Of a stretch of DNA of 64,000 bases, positions 1 through 7,675 are shown piece by piece. The notes below the pieces were generated by a model. The model was not told the DNA's origin, made no database searches, and was given only the letters and a program-made list of their open reading frames with translations. The stretch spans positions 1 to 64,000 of the forward strand of contig JABSSD010000108.1 in the NCBI GenBank assembly GCA_013214575.1, in the 5' to 3' direction. Position 1 is the first letter of the stretch. Every line of letters begins with the position of its first letter. This DNA is from Paracoccaceae bacterium (lineage in GTDB: Bacteria > Pseudomonadota > Alphaproteobacteria > Rhodobacterales > Rhodobacteraceae). Position numbers and translations under genes: made by a program.

Positions 1-907
1 AGTCGAACTGCACCCCCAGCCATTTATGCGGGTTGAACACGATGGAATCGGCGCGCTCAATTCCGGGCCAGTAGTGGCGGTATTCCGGGCAGATCATCGC
101 CGAGCCGGCCCAGGCCGCATCAACATGGGAATAGAGACCGTATTTCTCTGCCACATCGAGACAGTCTGCAATCGGGTCGGTTGCGCCGGTGCTGGTGCCG
201 CCAACGCAGAGGATCACCCCGGCCGGCTGCAGGCCCGCCGCCAGATCGGCCTTTATTGCGGCCTCTAGTGCCTGCGGGTCCATGCCGCGCCAATCGCCCT
301 TGATCGGTATGCGGATCAGGTTCTGCTGGCCAATGCCCGCCACCCAGATGGCCCGGTCCACGGAGGTATGCACCTCGGACGAGCAATAGACCCGCAGCGG
401 TTTCTGCGCGAATAGTCCCTGTTTATTGCCCTGCCAGTCCAGCGCCTTTTCGCGCATGGTCAACACCGCAGCCAGGGTGGCCGAGGAGGCCGAATCCTGA
501 ATGACGCCGGCAAAGCCATCCGGCAGGTCCAGCGATTGGCGCAGCCAGTCCATCATCCGGGTTTCCATCTCGGTCGCGGCCGGCGAGGTCTGCCACAACA
601 TGCATTGCGGCGCCAGGGCGCTGGTCAAAAACTCGGCCAGCACCGACGGCGCCGAAGCATTGGAGGCAAAATAGGCAAAGAACCTCGGGTGCTGCCAATG
701 GGTGATGCCCGGCATCACAATCTCTTCGAAATCTTGAAAGATCTTGTCCATGGTTTCCGGCGTTTCCGGTGGCGCAACCGGCAGTGCGTTCAGAATATCA
801 CCCGGCTCGGTCTGGGCGCGCACCGGGCGGTCGCCGACGGTCAGGTGGTAGTCCTGCGCCCAGTCCGAGACCCGGCGGCCCCATTCGGAAAATTCATCCC
901 ATTTCAT
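1..907 (-). CDS. PLP-dependent aromatic amino acid decarboxylase (partial, runs off left edge)
   Basis: Translating the minus strand from the ATG at 907 gives 302 residues without a stop, so the C-terminus lies outside the window. The protein begins MKWDEFSEWG and matches the group II PLP decarboxylase family (aromatic-L-amino-acid, tyrosine or glutamate type). Visible hallmarks are HPRFFAYF, the VDAAW stretch around the PLP-contacting Asp, and NPHKW with the lysine expected to bind PLP. It lies 38 bp downstream of hpaD on the same strand, so it probably belongs to the hpa operon. The amino acid it decarboxylates cannot be read from the sequence. An aromatic substrate such as dopa or tyrosine is inferred only from the homoprotocatechuate context. 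Confidence 0.9.
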   Translation of the reverse strand, partial: MKWDEFSEWGRRVSDWAQDYHLTVGDRPVRAQTEPGDILNALPVAPPETPETMDKIFQDFEEIVMPGITHWQHPRFFAYFASNASAPSVLAEFLTSALAPQCMLWQTSPAATEMETRMMDWLRQSLDLPDGFAGVIQDSASSATLAAVLTMREKALDWQGNKQGLFAQKPLRVYCSSEVHTSVDRAIWVAGIGQQNLIRIPIKGDWRGMDPQALEAAIKADLAAGLQPAGVILCVGGTSTGATDPIADCLDVAEKYGLYSHVDAAWAGSAMICPEYRHYWPGIERADSIVFNPHKWLGVQFD

Positions 908-945
908 CTGTTATCCTGTCCACGCCGAGGGCGCTGTGTTCTAAT

Positions 946-1926
946 TTACGGTGCAATAATTGGTTGCGCTTTTAAGGCGCTGGGCTGCGGCTCCACGCCC
1001 TCAAATACCGAGCCTTCCTCAAACCAGCTGCGCGGCGCGGCGGCGCCCCACAGGGTCTGCCGTTGCGGATCGGTCAGCGACCACCTTATCGGCTCCAGAT
1101 CGGGATCACAGGTTTGGTAATCCGAGCAGTAGATCTCGATCCGATGGCCATCCGGGTCTCGCACATACAGGAAGAACGCGTTGGAGATGCCGTGCCGTCC
1201 CGGGCCGCGCTCGATATTGTCGACATAGCCGGTGGTCGACATCAGATCCAGCAGATCGATGATGTTCAGCGGGCTGGGCACCCAGAAGGCGGTGTGGTGC
1301 AGCCGTGGCCCCAGCCCATTGGTAAAGGCCACATCATGCACGCCGCCTTTGCGGTGCATCCAGGCGGCCCAGGTTTTTCCGGTCTCGTCATCGGCGGTAT
1401 ATTCAGTCACCCGAAAGCCGATGTCGTTGTAAAACTCAACCGAGGCATCCACATCGGCGCTGAACATGTTGAAATGATCAATGCGCAGCGGCTTTACCCC
1501 ATTGTAGAGCTTGTACTGCTGGTGGATCGGCTGCAGCCGCTCCATTTTGACGTAGAATTCCAGCGGAATGCCCCAGGGATCGCGGCTGCGCAGGCAGCGA
1601 CCCATATGCGGGCGGTCTACCCAGTCCACCGGCAGACCCCGCCCGGCAAAGAACGCCGCCGCCTTGTCCAGATCCGGCTCATCATAGAGCTTGAAGCCCA
1701 GCACGCCGACGTCGGCTTTGTCGGCCTGCACCAGCACGATACTGTGATGACCGCGCTCTTCCATGGCGCGCAGATAGAGGCGTTGGTCATCCTCATAGGT
1801 CACCTGCAAGCCCAGGGTATCAACATAGAACGCCCGTGACGCGGCAAGGTCTGTCACCCTGTATTCAACATGCGACAGCCGCAGGATGTTGAAGGGCGGA
1901 TAGAGGTTGGCGGCGGGGATCGGCAT
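946..1926 (-). CDS. hpaD: 3,4-dihydroxyphenylacetate 2,3-dioxygenase (extradiol, VOC fold)
   Basis: A 326-residue type I extradiol dioxygenase that cleaves homoprotocatechuate to 5-carboxymethyl-2-hydroxymuconate semialdehyde using Fe(II) or Mn(II). Two vicinal-oxygen-chelate domains are visible, an N-terminal one at about residues 15-130 and a catalytic one at about 145-270. The likely metal ligands are His151 (RIDHFN), the His-His pair at 210-211 (LHHTAF) and Glu264 (HRIEIY). These motifs resemble the Brevibacterium and Arthrobacter homoprotocatechuate dioxygenases, not the unrelated LigB-type HpaD of E. coli. It follows hpaE on the same strand after a 101-bp gap that holds a hairpin-containing repeat. 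Confidence 0.92.
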   Translation of the reverse strand: MPIPAANLYPPFNILRLSHVEYRVTDLAASRAFYVDTLGLQVTYEDDQRLYLRAMEERGHHSIVLVQADKADVGVLGFKLYDEPDLDKAAAFFAGRGLPVDWVDRPHMGRCLRSRDPWGIPLEFYVKMERLQPIHQQYKLYNGVKPLRIDHFNMFSADVDASVEFYNDIGFRVTEYTADDETGKTWAAWMHRKGGVHDVAFTNGLGPRLHHTAFWVPSPLNIIDLLDLMSTTGYVDNIERGPGRHGISNAFFLYVRDPDGHRIEIYCSDYQTCDPDLEPIRWSLTDPQRQTLWGAAAPRSWFEEGSVFEGVEPQPSALKAQPIIAP

Positions 1927-1971
1927 GGTGAGACCTCTTGGTTGTTGCAGCGGTTGTTGCCGCGGTTGGGG

Positions 1972-2020
1972 CCGAGGGGCCAGCCCCTCGGGCTCCCCGG
2001 GATATTTTGGGCCGGATGAA
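1972..2020 (+). repeat. Dispersed intergenic repeat with hairpin, diverged copy
   Basis: CCGAGGGG (1972-1979) pairs with CCCCTCGG (1984-1991) and is followed by CTCCCCGGGATATTTTGG. The layout, a GC hairpin then a (G)ATATTTTGG segment, matches the copy at 54940-54994. It sits between hpaE and hpaD. Confidence 0.5.
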
Positions 2021-2027
2021 TATCGGA

Positions 2028-3539
2028 TCAGACCCCAAGACGCGGGATTTTGTGCTGTCCAAGGGCAAAGCCGATGTGCTTTTGCTCCATATAGAAATCA
2101 AAACTCCAGTCGCCGCCATCGCGACCGATGCCGCTTGATTTGATGCCGCCAAAGGGGGTTGGCAGGTGGCGGACGTTCTCAGAGTTCACCCAGATCATCC
2201 CGGCCTCAAGATGAGTGGTGACCCGCAGCGCCCGGGTCAGGTCATTGGTCCAGAGATAGGCGGTCAGCCCGTATTTGCTGTCATTGGCCACCTCCAGCGC
2301 CTCTTCCTCGGTGGTAAAAGTGATCGCGGTCAGCACCGGGCCAAAGATTTCTTCCTGGGCGATGCGCATCTTGTTGTCGGCATTGGTGAACAGGGTGGGC
2401 TGCACAAAATAGCCGCTGCTCCCGAGGCGTTCACCGCCGGCGGCAATGGTGGCGCCGTCCTGTTTGGCGATCTCGAAATAAGACGTCACCTTGTCGAAAT
2501 GTTCCTGCGCGATCAGCGGCCCGATCTCGGTCTTGGGGTCCAGCGGATGGCCAACGCGGATCCTGTTGACCCGCTCCACCAGCCGCGCCTGGAATTCCTC
2601 GGCGATAGTCTCTTGGATCAACAGCCGCGACGACGAGGTGCAGCGCTCGCCGTTGATTGAATAGATCATGAAGATGACGGCATCCAGTGCCCGCTCCAGA
2701 TCGGCATCGTCAAACACCACCACCGGGTTCTTGCCGCCCAGTTCCAGATGCATACGTTTCAGGGTGTCGGCGCCCTGTTTGGTGATCAGGCTTCCGGTGC
2801 GGCTTTCGCCGACAAAGGCGATGGCCTTGATGGCCGGATGTTCTGTCAGGTGTTTGCCGGCCTCGTCCCCAAAGCCGTTGACCAGGTTCCACACCCCTGC
2901 GGGCAGCCCGGCCTGATGGGCGATTTCGGCCAGAATGCGGGCGGTTAGCGGGCTGAATTCGGCGGGCTTGTGCACCACCGTACAGCCAGCGGCCAGCGCC
3001 GGGGCAATCTTCCAGGTCGACAGCATAAAGGGCGTGTTCCACGGGGTGATCACCCCAACCGGGCCAATCGGCACCCGGGTGGTCACGTTCATCAGACCGG
3101 GGGATTGCAGGGTTTTGCCGTCGCGGGCGGCGGTCACCTGATCGGCAAAATAGCGAAAGTTTTCGGCGCCGCGCAGTGCCGCCTTGGACATGAAGCGTAG
3201 CGCCTGCCCGGTGTCCCAGCATTCGCAAAAAGCGATTTCTTCGGCGCGGGCTTCGATGCCTTCGGCGATGCGGATCAGGATTTTCTTGCGCTGCAGCGCA
3301 GGCATGTCGCGCCAGGCCGGGAAGGCGTCCTTGGCGGCCTGGGCGGCGGCATCGATATCGGCCGCACCGCCGCGCGCAACGCTGCATATCACGCTTTCAT
3401 CGGTGGGCGACAGGGTGTTGAAAGCCGCGCCGGACAGCGCCGGGCGGCTTTCGCCTGCGATCAGGTTCAAAATACCATCGCGGCGGAACCGCTCTAGGTA
3501 TCCGGTCAGCTTGGTGATGTTTGCGCTCAGCTCAGTCAT
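2028..3539 (-). CDS. hpaE: 5-carboxymethyl-2-hydroxymuconate semialdehyde dehydrogenase
   Basis: A 503-residue NAD(P)-dependent aldehyde dehydrogenase that oxidises the ring-cleavage product of HpaD to 5-carboxymethyl-2-hydroxymuconate. The Rossmann and catalytic domains are complete, with Asn168 (PWNTP), Glu266 (ELGGK) and the nucleophile Cys300 (NGERCTSSSR). The NGERCT context and the C-terminal HKIPRLGV closely resemble HpaE, which ends HPIPKWGV in E. coli. The start overlaps the end of hpaF by 8 bp, which suggests translational coupling. Confidence 0.94.
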   Translation of the reverse strand: MTELSANITKLTGYLERFRRDGILNLIAGESRPALSGAAFNTLSPTDESVICSVARGGAADIDAAAQAAKDAFPAWRDMPALQRKKILIRIAEGIEARAEEIAFCECWDTGQALRFMSKAALRGAENFRYFADQVTAARDGKTLQSPGLMNVTTRVPIGPVGVITPWNTPFMLSTWKIAPALAAGCTVVHKPAEFSPLTARILAEIAHQAGLPAGVWNLVNGFGDEAGKHLTEHPAIKAIAFVGESRTGSLITKQGADTLKRMHLELGGKNPVVVFDDADLERALDAVIFMIYSINGERCTSSSRLLIQETIAEEFQARLVERVNRIRVGHPLDPKTEIGPLIAQEHFDKVTSYFEIAKQDGATIAAGGERLGSSGYFVQPTLFTNADNKMRIAQEEIFGPVLTAITFTTEEEALEVANDSKYGLTAYLWTNDLTRALRVTTHLEAGMIWVNSENVRHLPTPFGGIKSSGIGRDGGDWSFDFYMEQKHIGFALGQHKIPRLGV

Positions 3540-3930
3540 TTTGGTCAGCCTCTGTCAGGTGATCCCGGATGGTGCCGCATTTTGGCGACAGCTCGGGGTC
3601 AATGTCGCGCATTTCCAGCGACAGGGCGATCGAGTGCTGTTGCAGTGCCGGCGCCAGAAACTCACGGGCGGCGTCAAAAATCTCTTGGCTGGCGCGCTGT
3701 CTGGTTGGCAGATCGCGGCCACCGCGCAGGCGCACGGATATATCGATGTAGCCGTGCTTGGCCGCGCCATCGGCGATCGAGACATGGGTTGCGGCAAAGG
3801 CGCGAACCCGCACCCCCGCAAGTGGAAAGCTGCCGGTGTTGATGGCGGCGCGGCGCAGGGTGTCGCACAGGGCTGCGATGTCAACGCAGGGCTCCAGATT
3901 GGCAGAATAGTCCAGTGAGATGTGCGGCAT
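3532..3930 (-). CDS. hpaF: 5-carboxymethyl-2-hydroxymuconate delta-isomerase
   Basis: A 132-residue protein of the tautomerase superfamily (CHMI type) that isomerises 5-carboxymethyl-2-hydroxymuconate. The second residue is proline (MPHISLDYSANLE), and Pro1 of the processed chain is the catalytic base in this family. Its length matches the family (about 126 residues). It is the first gene of the leftward hpa operon and is divergent from hpaR across about 113 bp. The later pathway enzymes (HpaG, HpaH, HpaI) are not in the window and may lie to the left of it. Confidence 0.92.
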   Translation of the reverse strand: MPHISLDYSANLEPCVDIAALCDTLRRAAINTGSFPLAGVRVRAFAATHVSIADGAAKHGYIDISVRLRGGRDLPTRQRASQEIFDAAREFLAPALQQHSIALSLEMRDIDPELSPKCGTIRDHLTEADQND

Positions 3931-4043
3931 CAGTACAATCCAATTAATTACTTAACTTGTGTAGCAATTTATGAGTGATGGGTCAATGTTGGAATTTTGA
4001 CGGCGGCAATTGCCTTTATGGACCGGGGGGGTGATAATTGGCC
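3931..4043. promoter_or_regulatory. Divergent hpaF/hpaR promoter region
   Basis: The 113-bp region between the divergent hpaF and hpaR genes is AT-rich at 3938-3972 compared with its surroundings. HpaR-type repressors normally bind such divergent regions and are released by the aromatic substrate. I could not pick out one convincing palindrome, so no operator is named. Confidence 0.55.
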
Positions 4044-4478
4044 ATGACAAAATCTCTGCCGACGACCAACCGATCCCTGCCAATTGCCCTGCTGCGGGCC
4101 CGTGAGCGGGTGATGGGGCCCATTCGCGCATTGCTCAGTGATGTGGATCTGACGGAACAGCAATGGCGGGTGTTGCGGGTGGTGCAGGAAAGTGGCGCCA
4201 TTGACCCGACCCAGATCGCCGAACAGGCCTGTCTTTTGCTGCCCAGCCTGACCCGGATCCTGCAAAAGCTGGAAGACAAGAAGATGATCAGCCGCACGCA
4301 GGACAAGCAGGACCGGCGCAAGCAGGTGATCACCATCACCTCGGGCGGCGAAGCGGTCATTGCCAATAATCTGGAGGCCAGTCTGGTACTGGTGGCCAAA
4401 ACACGCGCCGAAATGGGCGAGGATCGTTATGAGGCGCTGTTGGATCTGTTGAACGAGTTGGATCGGATCAAGCTGTAA
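4044..4478 (+). CDS. hpaR: MarR-family repressor of homoprotocatechuate degradation
   Basis: A 144-residue MarR-type winged-helix regulator. The segment LTEQQWRVLRVVQESGAIDPTQIAEQACLLLPSLTRILQKLEDKKMI is the DNA-binding domain, and the LTEQQWR opening and RPS/LPSLT recognition region match HpaR. It is divergent from hpaFED, the usual arrangement for HpaR, which represses the operon until an hpa substrate is present. A TTG at 4038 in the same frame, with a G-rich stretch 6-7 bp upstream, is an alternative start that adds two residues. Confidence 0.9.
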   Translation: MTKSLPTTNRSLPIALLRARERVMGPIRALLSDVDLTEQQWRVLRVVQESGAIDPTQIAEQACLLLPSLTRILQKLEDKKMISRTQDKQDRRKQVITITSGGEAVIANNLEASLVLVAKTRAEMGEDRYEALLDLLNELDRIKL

Positions 4479-4540
4479 CCAGGGTGCCCTTGGCCGCAGA
4501 ACGGCTGGTTCCGCCACTGTCGCGCTGTGGCGGCAGCGGT

Positions 4541-4570
4541 GGATTGAGTATTTTCAGCAAAAAGAAGCCG
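4541..4570 (+). repeat. Dispersed GAGTATTTT repeat (copy B)
   Basis: The segment contains GAGTATTTTCAGCAAAAAGA between hpaR and the convergent glycerate kinase gene. The same 20 bases occur in reverse orientation at about 14430-14449. Confidence 0.6.
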
Positions 4571-4584
4571 CTGCGGATCTTTCC

Positions 4585-5844
4585 TTAGTCGGGGTGGCGC
4601 AGGAAGACCTGCACATCCGCCACATTGGTTCCGGTGCCGCCGGTGATCAGCAACGCCTCTGCTGCGGCTAGGGCGGTGTTGCTGTCGTTGTTGTCCAGCA
4701 GGGCGTCAGGATCGGCACCGCTGTTGCGGATCCGGGCCCAGGTGTCGGCGGTGACGATGCCGCCTGCGGCCTGGGTCGGGCCATCACGGCCATCGGTGCC
4801 GCCGGACAGGAACAGCCAGTCGCCGGTCAGCTTCTCGGCTCCCAGTTTGGCAACCCTCAGCGCCAGTTCCTGGTTGCGGCCGCCCAGGCCACTGCCTTTG
4901 ATCTGTACGGTGGTTTCGCCGCCAAAAATCAGCGCGATGGGCCGATCGGATGGGGCGGCGAGAGCCGCGTCGAGAACGGACTGTGCGGCATGTTCTACGT
5001 CGCCGACCAATGTGTCGGTGACCAGTTGGGCGTCCCAGCCTGTGGCGCTGTCCAGCATTGCCTGCAGGCTGTGCCGGTTTGATCCGATCAAGGTGTTGCT
5101 GGCTTTGGCGGCGGTGCCGGCGGCCGTCTCTGCAGCACTCAGATGCGCCCGCACCGCCGCTGGCATGGCCTGCCAGACGCCGGCGCGCTGCATCCTTTCG
5201 CGCGCCTGAGCCCGGCTGCCGATGGGGCCGACACTGGGCCCGGATGCAATGGCGCGCAGATCGTCGCCGATGACATCCGACAGGATAAAGGCGCTGACCG
5301 GGGCTGGTGCCGCGTGGCGCAGCAGGCCGCCGCCCTTGAGGTCCGACAGCTGTTGGCGGATCAGGTTCATATCGGTGATGTCCAGCCCTGAGACCAGCAG
5401 CTGGCTGTTGACGGTGGCCTTGTCGGCTAGGGTCAGGCCCGGTGCGGGCGCCACCATCAGCGCCGAGCCGCCACCTGAGATCAAGGCGACAACGCGATCT
5501 TTGGCGCTGGCGCATTGCAGCAGATCAATCACCGCGCGGCCGGAAGCGGCGCTGGTTTGATCGGGGACCGGATGGGCTCCTGCCATGCAAATGGCGCCGG
5601 GGATATCGCAGAGGTTTTCGGGATTGGTCACCACCAGGGCCTGTCGGGGTTCCGGGATCATCAGCAAGGCCTGGCGCATCATAGGGCTGGCGGCCTTGCC
5701 CAGGGCGATAATTATGGTGCGCCCACCGTCTGGCAAGGGCGGCAATGGCGTACGGGTCAGCTGATCGCGCAGGGCGCGGGCGGGATCGGCGCGCTGAACT
5801 GCAGCGCGGAACAGGGCAAGGGCGGTGGCGCGGAGATTTTTCAT
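4585..5844 (-). CDS. Glycerate 2-kinase / MOFRL family (hydroxypyruvate reductase TtuD-like)
   Basis: A 419-residue protein of the GCKase/MOFRL family, which phosphorylates D-glycerate to 2-phosphoglycerate. Older annotations call the family hydroxypyruvate reductase TtuD. Visible features are the N-terminal domain with IIIALGKAASPM, the LISGGGSALM loop, SDVIGDD, and the C-terminal MOFRL domain (GGRNQELAL, LSGGTDGRDGPT). The ATG at 5844 (MKNLRATALALFRAA) is preferred because the longer reading from 5916 overlaps the sulfatase gene and adds an unconserved-looking leader. It lies 31 bp downstream of the sulfatase gene, probably in one operon. Confidence 0.88.
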   Translation of the reverse strand: MKNLRATALALFRAAVQRADPARALRDQLTRTPLPPLPDGGRTIIIALGKAASPMMRQALLMIPEPRQALVVTNPENLCDIPGAICMAGAHPVPDQTSAASGRAVIDLLQCASAKDRVVALISGGGSALMVAPAPGLTLADKATVNSQLLVSGLDITDMNLIRQQLSDLKGGGLLRHAAPAPVSAFILSDVIGDDLRAIASGPSVGPIGSRAQARERMQRAGVWQAMPAAVRAHLSAAETAAGTAAKASNTLIGSNRHSLQAMLDSATGWDAQLVTDTLVGDVEHAAQSVLDAALAAPSDRPIALIFGGETTVQIKGSGLGGRNQELALRVAKLGAEKLTGDWLFLSGGTDGRDGPTQAAGGIVTADTWARIRNSGADPDALLDNNDSNTALAAAEALLITGGTGTNVADVQVFLRHPD

Positions 5845-5875
5845 GGCCAAGCTGTGGCCGCTACCGTCCCGCAGG

Positions 5876-7420
5876 TCAACCGGGTCCGGGCCAGCGGCGA
5901 TGATGTTGTGGCCCATCGGCGGTAATCAGGTCCAGCGACAGGGTGTGATCGGCGTTGCACATGCGGTGGCGCAGCATCATTCGGGTCAATCGCATCAGAT
6001 CCCCCTGCAGGTCGGGATGATCGGCGACATTCTCCATCTCGCCGCGGCCCTGATGATCAAACAGCATCGGCGGCAGCTCGGCGGCAAACTCCACCAGGGT
6101 GAACCGCTCATCACGCAGAATTCCCAGTGACGAGTTCAGTGCTGTGGTGGCCAGTGCCCGCTGCCAGTGGCTGGGGGCGCCGGGCTGTGAGAAATCCAGC
6201 TCGGAAAAGGAATAGCGCCGCCAATCCTGCGGCAGCTCTCCGCGCAGCAGTGGCAGCAGCGACCTTCCGTCCACCGCGTTGGGGATGTCCTGCCCGACCC
6301 AGTCCAGGATGGTGGGCATCAGGTCGATGGATTCGGTGATCTGTGACACGGTGGTGCCAGCCCGGTTGCTGTTGCCCGGTTGCCGGATGATCAGCGGCGT
6401 GTGATAGGCCGCGTCATAGACCGTGAACTTGCCCCAGCTGTGACGATCGCCCAGCATCTCGCCGTGGTCGGCCGAGATCACCACCAGGGTGTTGTCCTCC
6501 TGGCCGCTGTCTTTCAGGAATTTCAAAACCCGGCCAATATGGGCGTCCACCTCGGTGGCCAGCCCCAGATACAGCGCCCGCAGGGTTTGGATGGTCTCAT
6601 CTGTGGGTTGCAGGTCCGGAAAGCCCACAACAAAATCCGCCGGCGAATAGGCCTGTTGGGTGGGGGTAAAAAACGGATGCAGTGCGGCTTCGGCCTCGGG
6701 GCTGAGCAGCCGTGTGGGCAGCGGCAATTTGGCCGGATCATACATGTCGTTATACGGCGCCGGTGCCACCAGCGGCGGATGCGGGCGGATATAGGTCAGA
6801 TGGGCAAACCAGCTGTGCTCGGCGTAGGCGGGCAGGGTCGCCAGAAACTGGTCGGTCAGAAACGCGGTGTCGCTGTGCGCGGCACTGTACAGGGCGGGAT
6901 CGTTTAACCGAGGCGCGCCGCCGGTGGGAGAGACAGGTTTGAAAACATTAGCGTAATCGCCGAACTCATAGCCGTGGTTCAGCAGATGTGAGCGCCAGGG
7001 ATAAGACATCTCCAACCGCATCTCCAGCATCTCGTGGAAGCCATTCATCGGGATCTCATAAGAGCGCACTGCCGGGTCATTTGGATGGTGAACACGCGGA
7101 TCCTGGGTGGTGTCGGTATAGCCAAACAGCATCGGCAGATAGCCGGCCTTGCGCATCTCGGTGGCGATATTTGGGGTGTCGTGACGCATTGGCGTGCCAT
7201 TGCGCGTGGAGCGGTGGTTCATCGCGTATTGACCGGTCAATAGCGAGGCGCGGGAGGGGCCGCAGGGGTTCACCACCGTATAGTTGCGCTCAAAAGTGAC
7301 AGATTGCTGCATAAACTCGCGCAGATTTGGCAGCTCCACGTGGCTGGCCATGGCGCCAAACAGGCAGTCGGCGCGCAGCTGATCGATCAGGATGAACAAG
7401 ACATTTTTACGGGCAGCCAT
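5876..7420 (-). CDS. Sulfatase-superfamily hydrolase (arylsulfatase or phosphonate monoesterase-like)
   Basis: A 514-residue alkaline-phosphatase-superfamily sulfatase. The active-site signature NPCGPSRASLLTG places Cys53 in a C-x-P-S-R motif, the context converted to formylglycine by a sulfatase-maturing enzyme. Metal-binding elements include LIDQLRAD near the N-terminus and SADHGEMLGDRHSWGK in the C-terminal half. There is no signal peptide, so it is probably cytoplasmic, as in choline sulfatases and phosphonate monoester hydrolases. Motifs alone do not separate sulfate, phosphate-diester and phosphonate ester substrates. It is followed by a glycerate kinase gene and is divergent from a Na/Pi-type transporter. 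Confidence 0.87.
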   Translation of the reverse strand: MAARKNVLFILIDQLRADCLFGAMASHVELPNLREFMQQSVTFERNYTVVNPCGPSRASLLTGQYAMNHRSTRNGTPMRHDTPNIATEMRKAGYLPMLFGYTDTTQDPRVHHPNDPAVRSYEIPMNGFHEMLEMRLEMSYPWRSHLLNHGYEFGDYANVFKPVSPTGGAPRLNDPALYSAAHSDTAFLTDQFLATLPAYAEHSWFAHLTYIRPHPPLVAPAPYNDMYDPAKLPLPTRLLSPEAEAALHPFFTPTQQAYSPADFVVGFPDLQPTDETIQTLRALYLGLATEVDAHIGRVLKFLKDSGQEDNTLVVISADHGEMLGDRHSWGKFTVYDAAYHTPLIIRQPGNSNRAGTTVSQITESIDLMPTILDWVGQDIPNAVDGRSLLPLLRGELPQDWRRYSFSELDFSQPGAPSHWQRALATTALNSSLGILRDERFTLVEFAAELPPMLFDHQGRGEMENVADHPDLQGDLMRLTRMMLRHRMCNADHTLSLDLITADGPQHHRRWPGPG

Positions 7421-7675
7421 GGTGCATCTCCTTCACCGGGTCTGGCGCCAGATAAGCGCGGATGCACTGGGTTGGAAAGGGATAAATTTGCAAAATTGGG
7501 GATGATTGCGCCTGTGAATGTGGGGATTTCTAGCAAATAACTTGTAGTTTGTGGGGTTTTGTGCGTTTCTGCGCAGACCTCGACGATTGCGCGAAACTTC
7601 TCTCCGCGCCTGCCATACCGTCACTTGAATATAGAGAAATAAACTGTCTCGGACTGACAGAGAGTGGGGCCTGAC

